Assembly: GCA_937952345.1 (NCBI GenBank)
Contig: CALFYN010000189.1
Span: forward strand, 1 to 11,461
Length of the DNA: 11,461 nucleotides
Reading direction: 5' to 3'
Source: an uncultured Acidobacteriota bacterium
GTDB taxonomy: Bacteria; Acidobacteriota; Terriglobia; Bryobacterales; Bryobacteraceae
This document shows positions 7,150 to 11,461 of this stretch, one piece after another. The notes under the pieces are model-generated. The model saw nothing but the letters and a program-made list of their open reading frames with translations, searched no databases and was not told the DNA's origin. How positions within the stretch are numbered: position 1 is the first letter of the stretch; the number at the start of each line of letters is the position of its first letter. The position numbers were made by a program, and so were the translations under genes.

Positions 7150-8259
7150 GTGCATCTGCTCGAATACATGCCGTTACGCAACCCGCACGCGAGGCGCGTC
7201 CCCTCTGAAGATCCCATCCGCATCCTTTCCATTGGTGGCGGCACAGGTCTTTCCACGCTCCTCCAGGGTCTCAAACATTACGCCAACCCCGCCCTTTCCG
7301 GCACATCGGCCAGCCCGGTGCTGCAGGCTCTGAATCGCCCCGTCGAACTCACCGCCGTCGTCACGGTTACCGATGACGGAGGCAGCAGCGGACGCCTGCG
7401 CCGCGACTTCGATGTTCTCCCTCCGGGCGATATTCGCAATTGCATGGTCGCGCTGTCGGAAGATGCCGCACTGCTCTCCAAGCTGTTCCAATACCGCTTC
7501 CTTTCGGGCCATGGACTCAAGGGCCACAGCTTCGGCAACCTGTTCCTCACCGCCCTCACCCAAATCACCGGCGACTTCGCCCACGCCGTCAAACTCTCCA
7601 GTGAAGTGCTGGCCAGTGCCGGCCGCATCTTCCCGTCCACCGCGGCAAACGTCATCCTGCAGGCGAAACTGGAAGATGGATCGCTGGTGGCGGGTGAAAC
7701 GCACATCAGCAAAGCGAAATCCCGCATCCAATCCATCTTCCTCAAGCCGCGCCGCGTGCATCCGTTGTCGGAAACACTCGAGGCCATTGAACAGGCCGAT
7801 CTCATCACCTTCGGCCCAGGCTCTCTATTCACCAGCGTCATTCCCAACCTCCTGGTCAGCGGCATCCCCGAAGCCGTTGCCCAATCCGGCGCTATCAAGG
7901 CCTACTTCTGCAACCTGATGTGGCAGCCAACCGAAACCATGCACTTCAGCGCGGTCGATCACGTCGCCGCCATCCACAAGCACGCCAAACGCGAACTCAT
8001 CGATTGCATCGTGGTCAACTCCAAACCCGTGAGCGCGCCGCATCGCCGCCGCTACGCCGCCGAACAAGTGCAGCCGGTGAAGGTGGATATCGATGCCCTG
8101 GTTGCCATGGGATTGCGCGTCATCGAGGAAGATCTGCTCGCACGCTCGGATAAAGTGCGCCACGATCCGCATCGCGCCGCCGCCATTGCGGTCCGCCTGG
8201 CGATGGTCGGCAGGCGCCGCCGCCTCCGCGCGCAATCGTTCAAAGCGGCCGCCGTATAG
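7150..8259 (+). CDS. yvcK: YvcK/CofD-like protein (gluconeogenesis-factor family, UPF0052)
   Basis: A 369-residue cytoplasmic protein of the YvcK branch of the CofD-like superfamily. Visible family motifs are ILSIGGGTGLSTLL (residues 25-38, nucleotide/UDP-sugar-binding loop), VTVTDDGGSSGRLR (71-84), PPGDIRN (91-97), GHSFGNL (125-131) and FGPGSLFTSVIPNLLVSGI (221-239). In Bacillus and mycobacteria, YvcK is needed for growth on gluconeogenic carbon sources, binds UDP-sugars and affects peptidoglycan synthase placement; it is not a proven enzyme. Oddities: about 20 residues lie between the first motif and VELTAVVTV (residues 45-64), and the usual 'TQPGET' motif reads WQPTET (258-263). The start is a GTG touching the previous stop; an ATG six codons in (7168) is equally possible, as neither has a good Shine-Dalgarno. 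Family assignment is secure; the biological role here is by analogy. Confidence 0.93.
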   Translation: MHLLEYMPLRNPHARRVPSEDPIRILSIGGGTGLSTLLQGLKHYANPALSGTSASPVLQALNRPVELTAVVTVTDDGGSSGRLRRDFDVLPPGDIRNCMVALSEDAALLSKLFQYRFLSGHGLKGHSFGNLFLTALTQITGDFAHAVKLSSEVLASAGRIFPSTAANVILQAKLEDGSLVAGETHISKAKSRIQSIFLKPRRVHPLSETLEAIEQADLITFGPGSLFTSVIPNLLVSGIPEAVAQSGAIKAYFCNLMWQPTETMHFSAVDHVAAIHKHAKRELIDCIVVNSKPVSAPHRRRYAAEQVQPVKVDIDALVAMGLRVIEEDLLARSDKVRHDPHRAAAIAVRLAMVGRRRRLRAQSFKAAAV

Positions 8260-8267
8260 AATCCGCC

Positions 8268-9596
8268 GTGGAAGCCAACCCTCACATCATCCACGATCCG
8301 CGCATGCGCGAAGACTGGAACCGCCGCGCCCGCGAAGACGCGCATTACTACGTCGCCTTCGGCCGCCACGGCCAGCAGGAAGACGAGTTCTACGCCACCG
8401 CCCACGAAGTCGTCTATGGCCTGGAGTACGAACTCAAGCGCTTGCCGCGAAGCAACCCGCGCGCCCGCCGCGCCCTCGAAATCGGCTGTGGCCCCGGCCG
8501 CTTACTGAAACCCCTCAGCCGCCACTTCGGCGAGATCCACGGCGTCGATGTCTCCGATGAAATGGTGGCGCTGGCCCGCCGCCGTCTCGCCGGCATTCCC
8601 CAGGCGCATGTCCATCTCAGCCCCGGCGCCGATCTGCGCCAGTTCGCCGATGAGTCCTTCGACTTCGTATACTCCTACGCCGTCTTCCAGCACATCCCAA
8701 GCCGCGAGATTGTCTACTCCTATCTCACCGAAGCGCGGCGCGTCCTCAAGCACGGCGGGTTGTTCTGGTTTCAGGTCAATGGACTCGCCGCCATCGATGC
8801 CCCGCCCGATACATGGAGCGGCGTCCGTTTCACCGCCCCGGACCTCGTCACCTTCGCCAGCACCCACGACTTCCAGATGTACACACTCGAAGGCGTGAAC
8901 ACGCAGTACATGTGGACCAGCCTGCGCAAGCGCCCCACCGGCTGGTTCCGCGAAATGCCCGTCAGCCGGCCCGAGGCCACCACCCGCATCCGCCGCATCT
9001 CGAATCCCCACGGCACTGAACCCGGAGTGCCCTGCGGCGGGCGCTTCGCCTGCGCGTCACTCTGGCTCACCGACCTCCCTCCCGAGTGCGGCCTGAATCA
9101 TGTCCGCGTTCGCATCGGCGATGATTGGGGCACGCCCAACTACATCGCCGCGCCCCTCGCCAGCGGCGAGCAGCAGATGAACGTTCTGCTGCCCAAGGAT
9201 GTGCCCACCGGACTCGTCCCCGTGCAACTGGAGTGGCTCGGCCAACAAGTGGGCCCGCCCGCAATCATGCGCGTCGTGCCGCCCAGCCCTCAGGTCCCGC
9301 GCCTCCTCGCCGTCACCGACGCCACCGATCTGCTCTCCGGCACACGCATCACCCACGGCAACATCAAAGCCATTCTCGAAGAAGTCTCCCACCCCGAGGA
9401 TGTTTCTTTCCACCTGAACGGCGCGCCTCTCCAGCCTTCCATGGTCCATTGGGCCGATCGACGCACGCCTCGTATCGAAATCGTGCTGCCCGTCCCGCCC
9501 GGCACACCCTCGGGCTGGCACACGCTCCAAGTACAGGCCCGCAAACAACGCTTCGCTCCCGTGGGTATTGAAATCCTCAACGCGGGAGACTGCTAA
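8268..9596 (+). CDS. Class I SAM-dependent methyltransferase with Ig-like C-terminal half
   Basis: A 442-residue protein, about twice the size of a bare methyltransferase domain. Residues about 10-30 (RMREDWNRRAREDAHYYVAF) are a helical lead-in common in acidobacterial members. The Rossmann methyltransferase spans about 45-215, with motif I EIGCGPGR (71-78), the acidic loop GVDVSDEM (92-99), the post-II motif FDFVYSYAVFQHIP (131-144) and EARRVLKHGGLFWFQV (155-170). Residues about 255-435 look all-beta, in two units each ending in a strand-rich 'P-x-G' segment (MNVLLPKDVPTGLVPVQLEW and EIVLPVPPGTPSGWHTLQVQ), reminiscent of TIGR03437/IPT-type Ig folds. No signal peptide, so cytoplasmic. The substrate is unknown; sugar, lipid or small-molecule methylation are all possible. 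The start is taken as the GTG 8 nt after the yvcK stop, with ATG 8304 as alternative; neither has a clear Shine-Dalgarno. Methyltransferase identity is strong; the C-terminal fold is inferred. Confidence 0.88.
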   Translation: MEANPHIIHDPRMREDWNRRAREDAHYYVAFGRHGQQEDEFYATAHEVVYGLEYELKRLPRSNPRARRALEIGCGPGRLLKPLSRHFGEIHGVDVSDEMVALARRRLAGIPQAHVHLSPGADLRQFADESFDFVYSYAVFQHIPSREIVYSYLTEARRVLKHGGLFWFQVNGLAAIDAPPDTWSGVRFTAPDLVTFASTHDFQMYTLEGVNTQYMWTSLRKRPTGWFREMPVSRPEATTRIRRISNPHGTEPGVPCGGRFACASLWLTDLPPECGLNHVRVRIGDDWGTPNYIAAPLASGEQQMNVLLPKDVPTGLVPVQLEWLGQQVGPPAIMRVVPPSPQVPRLLAVTDATDLLSGTRITHGNIKAILEEVSHPEDVSFHLNGAPLQPSMVHWADRRTPRIEIVLPVPPGTPSGWHTLQVQARKQRFAPVGIEILNAGDC

Positions 9597-9609
9597 AATA
9601 GAGTTGCGC

Positions 9610-10086
9610 GTGAAACCAATCGCCGTAGTCCTGATCGCTTTGCTGGCCGCTTGGACCCTCTCTTCGGCTCCCACCGGAGCGAAGAAGAAGTCCGCTCCAA
9701 AATCCGCCTCGAAAACTTCCGCGAAAAAAACTTCCGGTAAGAAAACCGCGGCCAAAAAGTCTGCCGGCAAAGCCTCCTCGCGAAAGGCACCCACGAAATC
9801 GTCTTCGCGCTATGCCAGAAGCCGCTACAAAGCGCCTTCCCGCCCGCGTGGACAATCGCAACCGACGCCGGATCGTTACCGCGAAATCCAGCAGGCTCTT
9901 CAGCAAAAAGGATATTTGCAGGGCGATCCGACCGGTACTTGGGATGCCGGATCAACGGAAGCCTTGAAGCGTTTTCAGCAAGACCAGAATCTGAACGCCA
10001 GCGGCAAGCTTGACTCGCTCAGTTTGATTGCCTTGGGATTAGGACCCCAGCGAACCAACAACAGCGCGCAAGCGAGGCCTCAATGA
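9610..10086 (+). CDS. Exported peptidoglycan-binding-domain protein with Lys/Ala/Ser-rich linker
   Basis: A 158-residue protein. Residues 1-20 (MKPIAVVLIALLAAWTLSSA) form a signal peptide or membrane anchor. Residues about 25-85 are a very basic low-complexity linker of K, A, S and T (AKKTSGKKTAAKKSAGKA style), then R/P/Y-rich. Residues about 88-145 match a PG_binding_1 (PF01471-like) three-helix domain: YREIQQALQQKGYLQGDPTG, WDAGSTEALKRFQQDQNL and LDSLSLIALGLG. No catalytic domain is present, so the likely role is to hold the protein on, or sense, the periplasmic cell wall. The start is a GTG with AGAG six nt upstream; TTG 9604 and TTG 9568 are in frame, but only the GTG puts the hydrophobic segment at the N-terminus. 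The gene starts 13 nt after the methyltransferase stop, and its own stop overlaps the alanine dehydrogenase ATG. A TAAAAT -10-like hexamer (9594-9599) lies just before it, with no -35 at proper spacing. Confidence 0.8.
   Translation: MKPIAVVLIALLAAWTLSSAPTGAKKKSAPKSASKTSAKKTSGKKTAAKKSAGKASSRKAPTKSSSRYARSRYKAPSRPRGQSQPTPDRYREIQQALQQKGYLQGDPTGTWDAGSTEALKRFQQDQNLNASGKLDSLSLIALGLGPQRTNNSAQARPQ
10074..10077 (+). promoter_or_regulatory. Ribosome-binding site and ATGA start/stop overlap for ald
   Basis: GAGG lies 5 nt before the alanine dehydrogenase ATG, inside the end of the preceding gene. The ATGA at 10083-10086 joins the new start to the old stop, the classic arrangement for translational coupling. 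Confidence 0.65.
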
Positions 10087-11195
10087 TTATTGGCGTACCC
10101 AAAGAAATCAAAGATCACGAAACTCGAGTCGCCTTGGTTCCCAGTGGCGTCACCACGCTGCGGGAACACGGCCACGAAGTCCTGGTGCAATCCGGCGCAG
10201 GCCTGGGCAGCACCATTCCCGACTCCGACTACATTGCCGCCGGAGCCATGATGATCGACAGCGCCGCCGACGTCTGGTCCAAAGCCGACCTCGTCGTCAA
10301 GGTGAAGGAGCCCCAACCCGCCGAGGTTGCCTACTTCCGCCCCGGGCTGACGCTGTTCACCTATTTGCATCTGGCGCCGCTGCCCGATCTCACCGCCGAA
10401 TTGGTCAAGGCGCGGGTCAACGCGGTCGCCTATGAAACCATCCGCGAGGAAGACGGTTCCCTGCCCCTGCTTACCCCGATGAGCGAGGTGGCCGGCCGCA
10501 TGTCCGTCCAGGTGGGCGCGCAGTACCTCGAAGCCCCGCACGGCGGCCGCGGCATCCTCCTCGGAGGCATCCCCGGAGTCGCCCCGGCTAACGTAGTCAT
10601 CATCGGCGGCGGCGTCGTCGGCCACAATGCCGCCAAGATCGCCACCGGCCTTGGCGCCGATGTCACCTTAATCGACAGGAACCTCAACCGCCTCCGCGAA
10701 ATCGACGATATCTTCAACGGCCACGTCATGACACTGGCGTCCAACTCCTGGACCATCGGCGAAGCCGTCCGCAATGCCGATCTCGTCGTCGGAGCCGTGC
10801 TCGTTCCCGGCGCCGCCGCCCCCCGGCTGGTCAAGCGCGACATGATCCGCCGCATGAAGAAAGGCGCAGTGGTCGTCGATGTCGCCATCGATCAAGGCGG
10901 ATGTTTTGAGACCTCCAAGGCCACCACGCACTCCAACCCCACATATGTGGTGGACGACGTGGTGCACTACTGCGTCTCCAACATGCCCGCCGCCGTGCCG
11001 CATACCTCCACGTTCGGCCTCACCAACGCCACATTCCCCTATCTACTCGAGATCGTGGAAAGAGGCCTCGAACGCGCGTGCATGGAAAACAACGCCATCC
11101 GCGAAGGCGTCAACACCTATCGTGGAGAAATCGTCTATCCGGCGGTCGCCGAATCCCAAGGCCGCGCCTGGAAAGAACTCGCCGCCGTCCTGTAG
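10083..11195 (+). CDS. ald: Alanine dehydrogenase
   Basis: A 370-residue, full-length enzyme that reversibly deaminates L-alanine to pyruvate and ammonium with NAD+. It starts with the family signature MIIGVPKEIK and carries R15 (substrate carboxylate), K75 and H96 (catalytic pair), the NAD-binding glycine loop VVIIGGGVVG (171-180) with acidic D198 after the second strand, and D270 in VVDVAIDQGG. These fall on the same numbers as in the Mycobacterium tuberculosis enzyme. The C-terminal part has THSNPTYVV and VVHYCVSNMPAAVPHTST, also typical. All key residues are present, so it should be active. The enzyme is cytoplasmic, usually hexameric, and works in alanine catabolism, ammonium assimilation or NADH balance at low oxygen. 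It is the last gene of the five-gene run and is coupled to the peptidoglycan-binding gene by a 4-nt overlap. No clean terminator follows; the next gene converges after 20 bp. Confidence 0.97.
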   Translation: MIIGVPKEIKDHETRVALVPSGVTTLREHGHEVLVQSGAGLGSTIPDSDYIAAGAMMIDSAADVWSKADLVVKVKEPQPAEVAYFRPGLTLFTYLHLAPLPDLTAELVKARVNAVAYETIREEDGSLPLLTPMSEVAGRMSVQVGAQYLEAPHGGRGILLGGIPGVAPANVVIIGGGVVGHNAAKIATGLGADVTLIDRNLNRLREIDDIFNGHVMTLASNSWTIGEAVRNADLVVGAVLVPGAAAPRLVKRDMIRRMKKGAVVVDVAIDQGGCFETSKATTHSNPTYVVDDVVHYCVSNMPAAVPHTSTFGLTNATFPYLLEIVERGLERACMENNAIREGVNTYRGEIVYPAVAESQGRAWKELAAVL

Positions 11196-11215
11196 CCCGC
11201 ACCTTCACCGCGCAC

Positions 11216-11461
11216 TCAGGAGCCGATCATCACAATGTTCGGCTCCGGTGCGTTATTGCTCAGCATCTGCTGCGCAAAGGACACGATAGCAGTCCATTCA
11301 TTGCACGCCGCATCGAACCATACCTTGGCCACAATCGCCTGCGCCGTATTCTCCGCCTTCTGCACATCGGTGGTAGCGTTCTGCGTTTCGCCGTTCAGCA
11401 CGCCCCAACTCGTCTCCAGTGCGAGGAGTGAGGTCTGTATTGCCCCGATATCGTTCAGCGC
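11216..11461 (-). CDS. C-terminal fragment of an unrecognised, probably helical protein
   Basis: The last 81 residues of a gene that enters from beyond the window edge; the stop is the TGA at 11218-11216. The visible part reads like amphipathic helices: IGAIQTSLLALETSWGVLNG, then a polar stretch TTDVQKAENTAQAIVAKVWF, then NEWTAIVSFAQQMLSN and a short non-helical tail ending VMIGS. The spacing of Trp and Ala/Leu resembles the helical C-terminal parts of HBL/ClyA-type proteins, but that is weak and should not be taken as an assignment. It converges on ald with a 20-bp gap. Whether it is secreted or has other domains cannot be told from this fragment. Confidence 0.6.
   Translation of the reverse strand, partial: ALNDIGAIQTSLLALETSWGVLNGETQNATTDVQKAENTAQAIVAKVWFDAACNEWTAIVSFAQQMLSNNAPEPNIVMIGS
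11219..11246. repeat. 8-bp perfect inverted repeat between convergent genes
   Basis: GGAGCCGA and TCGGCTCC flank a 12-nt spacer, just inside the 3' end of the minus-strand gene and 23 bp after the ald stop. It could form a hairpin in the ald transcript, but no T-run follows on either strand. Confidence 0.5.

Noticed and set aside
9568..9599. TTGAAA and TAAAAT as a promoter for the peptidoglycan-binding gene
   Set aside because: The spacer is 20 bp, too long for a normal sigma-70 promoter, and the gene fits a continuing operon.
10939..10950. 12-bp perfect palindrome CCACATATGTGG
   Set aside because: It lies within conserved Ald codons (PTYVV) and is explained by protein coding; no reason to call it an operator.

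Overview
The window looks like the chromosome of an acidobacterium, most likely of the Solibacter/Bryobacter group. DNA is GC-rich with strong third-position GC. One secreted protein carries the 'Solibacter' TIGR03437-type module, and beside it sits a 1160-residue Oar-like TonB-dependent receptor with an N-terminal carboxypeptidase-regulatory-like domain, a protein type greatly expanded in that group. The lineage is inferred from protein style, not from a marker gene.

Layout. (1) Positions 1-268, minus strand: the 5' end of an MFS efflux transporter, cut by the window edge. It diverges from the next gene across an 87-bp gap holding a good -10 element. (2) 356-2896, plus: an exported protein with a TIGR03437-like module and a long run of beta-propeller-like repeats, interrupted by a roughly 50-residue glycine-rich linker. 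(3) 2976-6458, plus: the Oar-like outer-membrane receptor, closed by a strong 10-bp-stem hairpin. (4) 6565-11195, plus: five tightly packed genes, with gaps of 0, 8 and 13 nt and then a 4-nt ATGA overlap. They encode a TPR protein, a YvcK/CofD-like protein, a SAM-dependent methyltransferase with an unusual C-terminal extension, an exported peptidoglycan-binding-domain protein with a histone-H1-like Lys/Ala/Ser linker, and alanine dehydrogenase. (5) 11216-11461, minus: the 3' end of a convergent gene for a probably helical protein, cut by the window edge.

How the parts may work together. Genes 2 and 3 look like a cell-surface pair (secreted protein plus outer-membrane receptor), but the receptor has its own ribosome-binding site and a possible promoter, so co-transcription is not certain. 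The five-gene run looks like one transcription unit. YvcK-family proteins are linked to cell-wall homeostasis and central carbon metabolism, a peptidoglycan-binding protein follows, and Ald interconverts L-alanine and pyruvate. A cell-envelope/alanine theme is therefore plausible but inferred. No tRNA, rRNA, CRISPR array, insertion sequence or phage gene was seen. I found no clearly new system. The most unusual items are the methyltransferase with its Ig-like C-terminal half, the split propeller protein, and the yvcK-centred gene order.
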